Assembly: GCA_036873135.1 (NCBI GenBank)
Contig: JAPTYO010000014.1
Coordinates: forward strand, 22,590,952-22,654,951
DNA length: 64,000 bases
Direction of reading: 5' to 3'
DNA from: Clarkia xantiana subsp. parviflora
Lineage: Eukaryota > Streptophyta > Magnoliopsida > Myrtales > Onagraceae
The notes under the pieces are model-generated. The model was not told the origin of the DNA. It saw only the letters and a program-made list of their open reading frames with translations, and did not search any database. Of this stretch, positions 1 through 10,682 are shown one piece after another. Every line of letters starts with the position of its first letter. The first letter of the stretch is position 1. The position numbers were made by a program, and so were the translations under genes.

Positions 1-453
1 CGGTCCCGATATGAGAGTTGGCACCACTCCCCGAAACCGAATCCTTAACGACTTAACTCGGGAGCCCCCGATAACGATCGGGGCTCACCAGTAAGAGCAC
101 AATCCCGGAAATCTCGCCATGGTCACAGTAGTGATATAATGGGCGAGATATGTGGGATACGAATAACTGTACGAGATACAGGGCAAGATACGTGGCGAGA
201 TACGTGGGATAGTGGATAACGATCCAGCCGCCTAACCAGGTAACTGGGATGGCCTTTCCTCTATAAAAGGAGGGAAGTTGTCCCAGATTAGGGTTACGTT
301 TTACACACATATTGCTTGCTTGTTCTATCAGCCACCGTACTTACGTTAAGCATCGGAGAGGGATTCTGGGCCACTGCCCTCTATCCCCTTCTGCAGGATT
401 GCGAGGAGCTAAGGAATCCGTCACCGTTACCGGAGTTCCGCCGTGATCCAACA
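1..453 (+). repeat. 5' LTR of element 1 (partial)
   Basis: It matches 10230-10682 base for base as far as I can read and ends in ...CCAACA just before the primer site. About 188 bp of its left part lie before the window. It contains the TATAAAA promoter at 262-268. Confidence 0.93.
262..268 (+). promoter_or_regulatory. TATA box of element 1 LTR
   Basis: TATAAAA, repeated identically at 10491-10497 in the 3' LTR. It lies about 190 bp before the LTR end, as expected for the U3/R promoter driving gag-pol. Confidence 0.7.
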
Positions 454-471
454 TTGGCACCGTCAATGGGA
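454..471 (+). other. Primer binding site of element 1
   Basis: TTGGCACCGTC follows the LTR end directly. The equivalent position in the second Ty3 element (24762) reads TTTGGCGCCGTC, so this is the tRNA primer site. I have not assigned the tRNA. Confidence 0.75.
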
Positions 472-522
472 AACGCAACAAAAAGCCAAAAGTAAGTTCG
501 CTTTCCTCTGATTCCATATATC

Positions 523-2637
523 ATGGCTGGCAACAGACCACAGCGTTCAGGCAAGCAGGTGCCGGCTGCTAGCAATCCCCCCGAAGATGCTGCCCAGCCT
601 CAGGACCTGAGAGATGAGGGTGACAGCACTCGTCGGAACGAAGCACCTCCCTCGAATCCGGAACTAGCCAGGGTAGTGGCAGAGGCCATGCCCCTATTCA
701 TGGAGGCCATGGAGGCCCTCCTAGACCGAAGAGAAGCTGCTAGAAGGCAGGCTGACTTACCACCACTCCCTCCGCGGCGAGACATTCCAAGAAGGCAGGG
801 GGATGACAACTTACCTCCACCTCCTCCGTTAAGGGAGCAGCCCCTTCCCCCCAATCCAGCGCCGGCGGAGAATTTTGTGGTCGATGGACCAGGACCAGTA
901 CAGCAAAGAACAATCCCACTGAATGGTCCCCTCACCCCCGACCAGGTAGTGAAGATTGTTGGTATTTGTATGGGAGACCAAAAACCCATGATGTCAGAGT
1001 TGGGGAGTCAGGAAACCCATCCTTTCGTTCCCAGGTTGGTCCACACCCTGGCCCCACCAGGCTTGGGTATCCCGAAAATAGATGAATATGACGGAGTTGC
1101 GGACCCGGTCCGCCACGTGCAGAAGCACCTGACAGCTTGCATGGGCAGGACCCCTGACGAAGACGTTATCTGTGCATTGTTCCCGAGTACCTTGGGAGAA
1201 AAGGCGATGACATGGTTCTACAGTCTGCCCACTGGATGTATAACCTGTTGGAAGGACATGCACCAGCGATTCATCGCTCAGTACCAGGGGCGTCGACGAT
1301 TACTGAAGAGTGTTCGGACCCTACACGAGGTGGTCCAGAAGCCTGATGAGTCGTTAGCTCAGTACTACCAGCGTTACACGGCTAACATGACCGAGCTGGA
1401 CGAGGAGATATCAGAGGGCGAGGCCATCCGTATCTTCATAAATAACCTCAGCCCTCCCTATGGCTCCGACTTACTCCACAGCGTCGCGGCCAAAAGCGTC
1501 TGGAACATGGAAGCGCTTCAGGCGAGGGTAAAGCAGCAGATCGACGTCCAAGAATCGAAGATTGCTGCCGGAGAGCTGGCTCCTCCTAAGGGGCGCGAAG
1601 GAAAGCGGTTTTCCAAATCATCGGATAACCGACACAAAAAAGATAGCTCCGAAGGCAGCCGAAGTCGTGGACGCTCTGATCGGAGGGAGGATAGGCGTCC
1701 GAACCGGAGGGATGGTCAGAAGGAGGAGTTTACTCCTCTCAACAGACCCTTAAAAGAAGTCCTGGCGGTAATGGAGAAACAAGGCCTGGCTCGTTTCCCC
1801 AAGAAGAAAGAAGGAGAAAAGTTGGGCTCTCGCACCGACCGATACTGCCGATTCCATCGGGCCCCCGGACACGACACCGACCAGTGTCGGGAGCTGAAGA
1901 AGGAAATAGAGAAGCTTATCCAGAGGGGAAAGCTAAAGGAGTTCGTGGAAGACTCACGCTGCAAGCCCCGTTCTCGGTCCCGGTCAAGGTCCAAGTCTCG
2001 ATCGAGGTCCCCAAGAAAAAGGAGGTCTTCTGCCACAGAGCCTCCAGAAGGTCCCTCAGGGTCCCGACAGAAGAGGATTATTAACGTGATCCATGGAGGG
2101 TTCGCTGCGGGAGGTGACACGTCGGCCTCTCGGGAGCGTTATGCCAATCAAGTGCCAGTCGCGGTGGTTTTGGGAAAAAGATCACGGTCGTGGACTCCGA
2201 AGGAAGAGATGGAGATCACCTTCTCGGCGAAGGATCTGGAGGGAGTAGAGGCCCCACACGAAGATGCCCTAGTAGTAACGCTGGATGTAGGAGGATTTGA
2301 AGTGAAGAGGATCCTCATTGATGGAGGGAGCTCCTCCGACATCCTCTTCTCCGACGCCCTGGAGCAGATGGGAAAGAAGAAGAAAGATTTGCGGGAGGTT
2401 AACTTCCCGATGGTGGGATTTTGTGGAACAACCTCTTATCCGCTAGGGGTTATCACACTACCCGTGTGGTTTGGCAGTGGCTGGAAAATGGAGAAGCGAG
2501 ATGTGGAGTTCGTGGTGGTCGAATCCACAGGAACGTACAACGCAATCATTGGAAGAACCACCATCAACCCTCTAATGGCGGTAGCCTCGACCGTCCACCA
2601 AAAACTGAAGTTCCCGACTGAGAATGGGGTAGGCTAG
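523..2637 (+). CDS. Gag-protease of element 1
   Basis: A 704-residue frame. After a proline-rich N-terminus, residues about 165-345 form the retrotransposon Gag domain (EYDG..DPV..., then a WFYSLP block). An Arg/Ser-rich stretch follows, then a knuckle-like Cys-x2-His...GH...Cys near residues 442-455, an SR-rich run, and an aspartic protease with the DGGSS active-site loop near residue 597. It packages the RNA and processes the polyprotein. The frame ends at TAG (2635-2637), and the next ORF continues in the same frame. In the equivalent place the second Ty3 element reads Gly-Glu-Val, so this TAG looks like a Glu codon turned stop. Programmed readthrough is the alternative. Confidence 0.88.
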   Translation: MAGNRPQRSGKQVPAASNPPEDAAQPQDLRDEGDSTRRNEAPPSNPELARVVAEAMPLFMEAMEALLDRREAARRQADLPPLPPRRDIPRRQGDDNLPPPPPLREQPLPPNPAPAENFVVDGPGPVQQRTIPLNGPLTPDQVVKIVGICMGDQKPMMSELGSQETHPFVPRLVHTLAPPGLGIPKIDEYDGVADPVRHVQKHLTACMGRTPDEDVICALFPSTLGEKAMTWFYSLPTGCITCWKDMHQRFIAQYQGRRRLLKSVRTLHEVVQKPDESLAQYYQRYTANMTELDEEISEGEAIRIFINNLSPPYGSDLLHSVAAKSVWNMEALQARVKQQIDVQESKIAAGELAPPKGREGKRFSKSSDNRHKKDSSEGSRSRGRSDRREDRRPNRRDGQKEEFTPLNRPLKEVLAVMEKQGLARFPKKKEGEKLGSRTDRYCRFHRAPGHDTDQCRELKKEIEKLIQRGKLKEFVEDSRCKPRSRSRSRSKSRSRSPRKRRSSATEPPEGPSGSRQKRIINVIHGGFAAGGDTSASRERYANQVPVAVVLGKRSRSWTPKEEMEITFSAKDLEGVEAPHEDALVVTLDVGGFEVKRILIDGGSSSDILFSDALEQMGKKKKDLREVNFPMVGFCGTTSYPLGVITLPVWFGSGWKMEKRDVEFVVVESTGTYNAIIGRTTINPLMAVASTVHQKLKFPTENGVG

Positions 2638-3696
2638 GTGAAAGGCGACCAGGTGGCGTCGAGACGGTGCTATGTCAACGCCACCAGGAGATCAAGGAAG
2701 GAGGCCATGTCAGTACTCCAGACAGACACTGACCCTCGAGAGGAGTTTGGGCGTCCCGCACCCATGGAGGACCTAAAGGAAGTCGAGATAGATGGGCCCG
2801 AGAGGAAGGTGAAAATCGGATCAGCCTTATCCGACGAAAGGGCCCAAAAGTTGATCGCGCTCTTGCAAGAATTTAAGGAGCTGTTTGCCTGGTCCCCAAG
2901 CGATATGCCAGGAATCAGCCGGGATGTGATCGAGCACGAACTGAATATTGACCCAGCGATCAAGCCAATAGCGCAGAAGAGGCGTCCGATGGGGGCAGAC
3001 AAGAGGATTGCAATCCAACAGGAGGTGGGCAGGCTGCTCGACGCTGGATTCATTAGGGAGATCCGATTCCAGACTTGGGTTGCCAACCCAGTGTTGGTAA
3101 GGAAAAACAACGGGAAATGGAGGATGTGTGTCGACTTCCGCGATCTAAACAAGGCCTGTCCGAAGGACTGTTATCCGCTCCCGCGGATCGATCAACTAGT
3201 GGATGCTACATCGGGGCATGAGTTGCTGAGCTTTATGGATGCTTACTCTGGTTATAACCAGATAAAAATGGCGAAGAAGGATGCCCGACACACTGCCTTC
3301 TACGCAGACAGCGAAGTCTTCCAGTACGATGTCATGCCTTTTGGCCTGATAAACGCGGGGGCGACCTATCAGAGAATGGTGAACAAGTTATTCGGAGATA
3401 TGATCGGAGATACCATGGAAGCCTATGTAGACGACATGTTGGTGAAATCTCGGCAAGCATCGGATCATGTCGATAATTTGGCTATGGCCTTCGAGAGGAT
3501 GAAGCTCCACCAGGTCCGACTGAATCCAGCTAAATGCGCTTTCGGAGTCCATTCCGGGAAGTTCTTAGGCTTCATGGTGAGCCAGAGGGGAATCGAGGTG
3601 AATCCCGAGAAGCTGAGGGCGATAGAAGAGATGCAGTCCCCGACCAACCATAGGGAGGTGCAAGTGTTGAACGGTCGACTGGCTTGCCGAGAGTGA
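2638..3696 (+). pseudogene. Reverse transcriptase part of element 1 pol (truncated)
   Basis: Same frame as gag-protease, beyond the TAG. It has Ty3/gypsy RT motifs: a KACPKD..PLPRID segment, FMDAYSGYNQI, and the catalytic YVDDML near 3424-3440. It should copy element RNA into DNA. After GRLA at about 3685 the family's RT thumb/connection and the first half of RNase H are missing, and the frame stops at 3694-3696. Roughly 180 codons appear to be lost compared with intact family members (my estimate from the usual layout). No independent start codon is convincing, because the listed start is GTG directly after the stop. Confidence 0.85.
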
Positions 3697-3697
3697 A

Positions 3698-5812
3698 ATG
3701 AATTATCCTCCGATTGAGAAGTATCTCTTTGCGTTGATTATTACTGCTCGAAAGTTACGGCCCTACTTCCATGCGCATGAAATTACGGTGTTGACTGATC
3801 AGCCATTGAAACACTTCTTGAACCGACCCGACGCGTCGGGGAGACTAGTAAAATGGGCCGTGGAACTTAGCGAGTTTCGCATTCATTTCGCTCCGAGAAC
3901 AGCTATCAAAGGGCAGGCATTGGCCGACTTTATAGTTGAATCTACTATTCCCGATCCTGAAGCAACGGAAACAGTAGAGGGGGCAACCACTGGGAAGACT
4001 GACGAGGTCCCGATAGAAAGACAGCTAGAACAGCCAAATAAGAAGAACACCTGGGAATTGTACACAGATGGCTCCTCAAGCTCAGACGGATCGGGTGCGG
4101 GGTTCGTATTAATTCCACCAGGTGGGGCGGAGCCACTTCGATATGCATTGGCCCTGACATTTAAAGCCACCAATAACGAAGCAGAATATGAAGCTCTTAT
4201 AACAGGACTGAAAATCGCCAGGGGGACTGGAATCGAGCATCTGAGAGTGAAGTGTGATGCAAGCCTGATTGTAAACCAGATTCAGGGGCAGTATGGAGCA
4301 AAGAATCCAATCATGAAGAAATATTTGCAGGAGGCTCAAACATTAAAGGAGAGCTTCAAAAGTTTCGATATAGAGGCAATCCCAAGAGAAAAGAATGTGG
4401 AGGCCGACGCCTTGAGCAAATTTGCCTTGGGGGCACCTTTGGAGGAGACTCGGAGGGTGCACTTCTTGGAGAAGGTAATTCTGTCGACGACCGATCCATC
4501 GGAGGTATGCACTATCGGGACGGGGTCAGAGGAGGAGCCCACGTGGATGACCCCGATAATTGGGTACCTAACTACGGGGGCACTGCCTGAAGATAAAGTG
4601 GCAGCGGAACGACTGCGACGAATGTCAATTAACTACGCGATGGTGGATAACCAGTTGTACAAGAAGGGTTTGCTTTCGACACCTTTCCTGAAATGCGTAG
4701 CAGAACCCGATACGACCCGAATTCTGAGAGAATTGCATGAAGGAGTCGCAGCCTGTCACGAGGGCGCCCGATCCATCCTGAGAAAGGCGTTGAACTTGGG
4801 GTATTATTGGCCTACGATGAATAAGGAGGCAACGGCGCTTGTCCGATCCTGTGACGCGTGTCAGAGATACGCTTCGAACATCACAGCCCCCGCAGCTGAT
4901 TTGATGCCCATTGGGAGTGCTTGGCCCTTCGCACAGTGGGGCATTGACCTGGTGGGACCCCTTCCGAAAGCAAAAAGCCAGTGCACACATCTGCTGGTTG
5001 CGATTGATTACTTCTCGAAGTGGATCGAGGCTAAGCCCTTAGCCAAGACAACAGCGGGACATATCATTAAGTTCCTCCAGACCCGAATTTTGTCAAGGTA
5101 TGGAGTGCCGAAGGTGATCATCAGTGACAACGGTCCTCCTTTTAATGGGGCCCAGTTGGAGAGGTTCCTAAACGAGTTCAATATCGAGCATCGGACAGCA
5201 TCCGTGCGTCACGCCCAGACCAATGGGCAGGTGGAGGCTGCCAACAAAATCGTGATGGAGGGCTTGAAGAAGAGGGTCTACGCTTTGGACGGAAAATGGC
5301 TAGACGAGCTGGAAAACGTGTTGTGGGCGGTCCGAACGACACCCAAACGATCGACAGGTGAAACCCCGTTTGCACTTGTTTATGGGACGGAAGCAGTCGC
5401 TCCTGTGGAAATCGCCGTGGCGTCCCATCGAACCAGATGCTATGAGCCCTCGACGAGTCCAGGAAAAGCCAAGATAGGACCTTTGACGAACGACGAAACC
5501 AGGCGCCTGGAGTTATCCTTGCTAGAGGAAAAACGGCTAGAGGCCGACATAACGCAAGCTCGGATGCGTCTGGCGACGGCCAGGTACTATAACCGGAAGG
5601 TCAGGTCGCGACAGTTCTATCCGGGGGAGCTGGTCCTACGACGGAACGAGTTCACCCTCCAAGATCGGATCAACAAGCTGTCTCCGAAATGGGAAGGGCC
5701 TTACAAGATCGTGGGCATGCCAGCCTCAAATGCCTACAAGCTAGAAGACCTCGACGGTAGAGTGTTACGAAACACCTTTAGTGGTGAACATCTTAAAAAA
5801 TGTCATGCTTGA
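3698..5812 (+). pseudogene. RNase H remnant, second RNase H and integrase of element 1
   Basis: A 704-residue frame shifted relative to RT. Upstream codons in this frame (from 3686) fit the usual family sequence, so the ATG at 3698 is probably not a real start. Residues 1-80 are the C-terminal end of the Ty3 RNase H, without its catalytic half. Residues about 118-245 are an extra RNase H domain with TDGSS, NNEAEYEAL, a Cys-Asp-Ala and EADALS, so its acidic residues are present. The integrase has an HHCC finger (about 346-388), the DDE core (Asp near 415, Asp near 476, Glu near 512) and a C-terminal domain ending GEHLKKCHA. The second RNase H marks the Tat lineage. Confidence 0.9.
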
Positions 5813-5919
5813 CAAATAAGTCGTCCGAAGTGGCGCAACGATGTAATTAAGTCGCCCTGAGTGGTGCACGCCATGTTAAAGACATCAATCAATAAAGAGG
5901 TTACTTCTGATCAAAGTAT

Positions 5920-6580
5920 TCCGAAAATCCTTAAGTTTTTAAGGATCGATTAAAAAGCGTCATTGGACGTCCAAAAATCCTTAAGTTTTTAAGGTTCGAT
6001 TAAAAAGCGTCATTGGACGTCCGAAAATCCTTAAGTTTTTAAGGATCGATTAAAAAGCGTCATTGGACGTCCGAAAATCCTTAAGTTTTTAAGGTTCGAT
6101 TAAAAAGCGTCATTGGACGTCCGAAAATCCTTAAGTTTTTAAGGTTCGATTAAAAAAGCGTCATTGGACGTCCAAAAATCCTTAAGTTTTTAAGGTTCGA
6201 TTAAAAAGCGTCATTGGACGTCCAAAAATCCTTAAGTTTTTAAGGTTCGATTAAAAAGCGTCATTGGACGTCCGAAAATCCTTAAGTTCTCAAGGTTCGA
6301 TTAAAAAGCGTCATTGGACGTCCAAAAATCCTTAAGTTTTTAAGGTTCGATTAAAAAGCGTCATTGGACGTCCGAAAATCCTTAAGTTTTTAAGGTTCGA
6401 TTAAAAAGCGTCATTGGACGTCCGAAAATCCTTAAGTTTTTAAGGTTCGATTAAAAAGCGTCATTGGACGTCCAAAAATCCTTAAGTTTTTAGGGTTCAA
6501 GTAAAAGCGTCATCGGACGGCCGAAAAGTCCTCAAGTTCTTAAGACTCGATTCTAAAGCGTCATAGGACGACGAAAAGCT
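5920..6580 (+). repeat. 50-bp tandem array downstream of element 1 integrase
   Basis: About 13 head-to-tail units of 50 bp (one of 51 bp), the last two degenerate. Each unit holds CCTTAAG-TTTT-TAAGG, a small hairpin, followed by GCGTCATTGGACGTC. It sits in the 3' untranslated zone of the element, a place known in Tat elements to collect satellite-like repeats. Confidence 0.95.
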
Positions 6581-6705
6581 TTAGGGTCCGACGGAAGAAT
6601 TACGAGAAGCATGACCGAAAACGAAAACATTCGAAAAAGGCTCGAAGGCCCAGAAGGTTCGATACAAAAAAGATAATAAAAGAAGAAATACAAGGACTAA
6701 AGATC

Positions 6706-9468
6706 TTAAACTCCAGGGGCTGAATCTTCGGAAGGCTTTGGAGGGGCAGACTCATCAGCATCGTCGGAGGAGCTTTCGGAGGGGAGGTTGAGGTACGTCT
6801 CTGCGGCTGGGCCGAGAGTCTTGGACTTCTTCAAGTCAATGGAGTCCCCATAAGTCTCATGAAGCTCTTCAACAATGTCGAGGATGGCGTTCTGCAAGTC
6901 CTCTTGGCAATGTTTCGCCGCATCCTCCTTGAAGTCCTCCGAGCTTCGGTACTCCTCGCGGCCTTGGACCTTCGCGTTTGTTAATTGGGCGGAGTGATCC
7001 GCCCTTGCTTCTTCTAGCTCCGCGATGGCCCTCTGCTTCTCGAGCTTCAGCCGCTCCGCAGTTTCCTGCAATGCTGCCTTCTCGAAAGCAAACTGGCCCC
7101 GATCCGCCATGGCCGCCTGCTGCTCCCTCTTGAGCGAGCTCTCAAGACTTAAGATCTGCCGCTGATGGGACTGGGCCTCTTGGGTAAGCTTGGCTCGGAG
7201 CTCCTCGACCTGCTGCCTAAATTCTTCGGCCCGCGCCTCAGCTCGCTTCTCGCCCTCCTCCCTTCGGAGCCTTGACGCCTCGGAGGCAGCTAGGTCCTCC
7301 TGGAGCTTGGTCAGGCTCTCAAGGTTGGAGTGGGCCCGCTCCCGCTCCAAAGCCTCTCGCAACGACAGGATGTAGCCGAAGCAACGATCCTGGTCCGCGA
7401 TTTCCTGAAAAGAAAAATGAAGCTTAGCATTCAAAAATCGGAAAGCCCACAGATGAACAAAAGAAAAGATTCACTTACCTCTACCCGACGAACAGCCATC
7501 GCCCGAATGTCCGCCTCGATGTCCTCCCCTTCCAGAGAGAGGGGACGCCTCAGAGAGGGTGGGACCGAACCCGACACTAGGTGCAAGGCTAGGTTCTTCT
7601 CTTGGCACCCCCGATATAGAGGGACTCCCTGGAGGGACTCCACCGGTCTCCAAGGCTCGGAGCCCTGGTCCGAAGAGAAGGCCCGATAGTAGTCCCCGTC
7701 CAAAGGGAACGGGGGTACTACCAGGCGAGGCTCTTCAGCCTCCTCACTCACCCGAGCTTCGGGGGTTGCACCCCTAGCTGGCGAAGATGGTGGTGGCGAA
7801 GATGGCGGGGCGGAAGACGACGCTGGCGTGGTAGGAAGTGGAGAAGCCTTCCCACCAGATGACTTCACGGGAGTCAGCCTCGACTTCCCTCGGAGGGTGA
7901 GACCTTCCTCCTCAGCTCGGTCATCAGAAGGGGAGTCTTCCAGGCTGGTCACCCGACCAAACTCCCCCCGAGCTTCCGTCGGGGTATCTTCTACCACCGG
8001 CTCCACTGCAGGCGCGGAGTCTGAGGCAGGCGTACCAGGGGCGACGTCCGCAGGACCTGCAGCGGGGCGAATAAATCGAGGGATTAGTGTGATATCGGTA
8101 TGCCAGATTAGACGACGCTCCATATATCTCTCCTTGCCGAAAAAATCATAATAGCCCGCTTCGAGGACATGCGGAGTCTCCCCTCGAAGGATATTTTTAA
8201 CATCCCTAACTCGTCCTTCCATATCGGAGGCCTGAAGATCCTGAGGTACTAACTCCCTATATCTCTTTATAGCACGAAAAACTGCCTTACCTTCTTTTTC
8301 GGAGCGAACGCCGAAGGCAGTCCTGACCACGTCTGCATTAGTCCGCCCCTCGGAGGCGGGGGCAGACCTGGGAGCCTCCGAGGTCCTCGCCCTCTTCTTG
8401 GACGGCCCCGACGGGGCAGAAATCTTCCGGTGGGAAGACTTCTTCTTACGCTTCAGAGAGTGGGAGGCATCGGTGTCCTCCTGAAATAGACGGGCAGTCA
8501 GCGATGTTCGAGGAGCTGTAAGCAGTGAAAAAGAAACAATTAGAAAATTACCCAGAGTATTACATTGGAAACACCGTCGCGAACTTTTCCTCCGGAAGTA
8601 GGGTCGATCAGCATAACCCCAACTTTGAGCCGCTGCCGGTCGGTGACAGAGGTGGCTTCAAAGGGTTGGTAACCCTTCTCCCAGCGGCGAGCCTGGATAA
8701 GCATCAGGGCTCTCTTGGTCTGTTCCGACCACGAACGAAAAGGCACGGGGGGATCAGCCTCCACGACAGTCTTCGGCCACTCGATGGGACCAGGCTGGAT
8801 GAAGAAATACTGCCCCTTCCAGTTAGCATTATCATTCCCCCTGTCGGAGATGATGGCCCGTTCCTTGCAGGGCTTCCAGGACGTCTTCCTATCCCAGCCT
8901 AGCTCCCTATACTGCTCCTCGGTGCCCTCGGGCTGGCGGGGGGTGAAGGAGCAAATCCCGTCCTTGTTGCAGGTCATCTTGTAGAGAACCCGCCAAAGCT
9001 CCAGGGAATAGCTCCAATCTTCCCCGTTGATATCACACCACACTTGGAAAGCAATCCATGTGCGGATTGCGTGTGGGGAGAAGGTCGTAGGATACGTCTT
9101 GTAATGATTGCACAACTCCACCCAACTCGGGCAGAAGGGCAGTCGAATTCCTGCACTGATCTGCCCTGGGGAGATGAATACCTCATCTCCTTTGGGGAGG
9201 GTAATCTCAGGCTCACGAGAATCGAATTTGTCGTAGGGGTAGCGAGCCCCGAAGGAGGATTCAAAAATACCACACTCTCTAAGGGCCCTATCAAAGCTAA
9301 TAGGTGCGAGGGTGTTCTTGAGGTACTTGAAGACGAAGGGTTGGCCAACAGTAGCAGATCCCTTGGCTGAAAATCGTCGAAGGAAGGAAAGAAGGACGAA
9401 ATTGAAACCTAAAGGAAAACAAAGACGAAAAGGAAAGGAACAATAAGAAGAAGAATCTTACCAGACAT
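6706..9468 (-). CDS. Antisense gene of element 1: four-exon, about 836-residue protein
   Basis: I assembled it by joining open frames at GT-AG sites: exon 1 9468-9462 (only ATGTCTG), exon 2 9366-8564 (or to 8552), exon 3 8480-7479, exon 4 7404-6706. All phases agree and no stop interrupts. The N-terminal 270 residues form a globular domain resembling the 'putative gypsy-type transposon' family of plant extra ORFs (inference). The middle is rich in Lys/Arg (KRKKK, SKKRAR) and then in Pro/Ser. The C-terminal 230 residues are a long Glu/Arg/Ala coiled coil ending in an acidic tail. It lies opposite to pol, between the tandem array and the 3' LTR, and has its own TATA box. Function is unknown. 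Extra antisense ORFs are documented in Tat elements. Confidence 0.8.
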
Positions 9469-9622
9469 AGTGACTGAGTCCTGATTGAAGAAGCTTGAAG
9501 AGCCTGAGACACTGGTAAAAACCTGAATCGCCGATGAAAACTTGAAATTTGGAGAATCAGAGCTCTAGGATCGCAGAAAAGGAGAGGTAAAAGAAAGGTG
9601 AAACAGTGCCTAGGGTTAGGGC

Positions 9623-9628
9623 TTTATA
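9623..9628 (-). promoter_or_regulatory. TATA box for the antisense gene of element 1
   Basis: Reads TATAAA on the minus strand, 155 bp before the ATG at 9468. The short 5' leader after it is pyrimidine-rich. Two other Ty3 elements in the window have a TATA motif in the same relative place. Confidence 0.6.
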
Positions 9629-10041
9629 AGAAACAAAAAGGAGCTGAAGAGGCGGGCAATCAAAGCCGCGGGACTCGAAACGACTCAATCATGACCATCC
9701 AAGGAAAAACGTGCGAATTCAGAAAATGGGAAAGGTTTTAATCTGAACCGTCAGGACGCATGGGACGAATAAGACAAGAGACAATGACGTATTGGGACGG
9801 TTGAAAAGTGCTTTTTCAGCAGATAAGCATGCAGAACCCGAAACGTTCCTTCATCTCTCATCAGCATTAAATGCGGGTCTGATCAAAAATCCTTTCGAAT
9901 ACAAACAAGATCCCAGAAGATCTCGAGAAGATCAAGGCAATGGCCTCCGACATTCCACGCCAAGACCCCCGATAAAGATACGAAGGAGTCCGAGGTTGGA
10001 AGACGCGACGCACTATAAGTCCCTCACGTCTTGGGGGCAGA

Positions 10042-10682
10042 TGATGGGCCCCGGCGAAGGCCGTTAGGCCCCTTAACAATTAACAAACGGCGACTAGGCC
10101 CGTTGGGCTAGAAGCTGGGCTGTTAGAAGACTAAGGGCTCCGACAGAAGGAGGCCCCGACATCGAAAGACCCCGAGCAAGTATGGCTCCGACAGGGGAAG
10201 GCACAGAAAATATCGGACCTGGACGTAGTCGGTCCCGATATGAGAGTTGGCACCACTCCCCGAAACCGAATCCTTAACGACTTAACTCGGGAGCCCCCGA
10301 TAACGATCGGGGCTCACCAGTAAGAGCACAATCCCGGAAATCTCGCCATGGTCACAGTAGTGATATAATGGGCGAGATATGTGGGATACGAATAACTGTA
10401 CGAGATACAGGGCAAGATACGTGGCGAGATACGTGGGATAGTGGATAACGATCCAGCCGCCTAACCAGGTAACTGGGATGGCCTTTCCTCTATAAAAGGA
10501 GGGAAGTTGTCCCAGATTAGGGTTACGTTTTACACACATATTGCTTGCTTGTTCTATCAGCCACCGTACTTACGTTAAGCATCGGAGAGGGATTCTGGGC
10601 CACTGCCCTCTATCCCCTTCTGCAGGATTGCGAGGAGCTAAGGAATCCGTCACCGTTACCGGAGTTCCGCCGTGATCCAACA
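10042..10682 (+). repeat. 3' LTR of element 1
   Basis: 641 bp, TGATGGG...CCAACA, preceded by the polypurine tract TTGGGGGCAG (10031-10040). From 10230 on it repeats positions 1-453. Confidence 0.9.

Larger units (their letters stand above)
1..10682 (+). mobile_element. Ty3/gypsy LTR retrotransposon, Tat/Retand-like (element 1), 5' end outside window
   Basis: The order is 5' LTR (partial), primer site, gag-protease, RT, RNase H, a second RNase H, integrase, tandem array, antisense gene, polypurine tract, 3' LTR. A second RNase H before the integrase, and an extra antisense ORF between pol and the 3' LTR, are established marks of the Tat lineage. The internal region is about 9.6 kb. The 453 bp of 5' LTR visible here match the 3' LTR with no difference that I can see, so insertion looks recent. 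Even so, pol has an in-frame stop and a deletion plus frameshift, so this copy cannot make a complete polyprotein and would need help in trans. Target duplication cannot be checked because the left flank is missing. The right flank begins GTAAT. Confidence 0.93.

Noticed and set aside
53..310. 85-codon minus-strand frame in the LTR, repeated at 10282-10539
   Set aside because: Identical because the LTRs are identical. It overlaps the LTR promoter and shows no protein feature.
5920..6580. CRISPR-like array of regular repeats
   Set aside because: Units are directly adjacent with no unique spacers, and the host is a plant. It is an ordinary tandem array.
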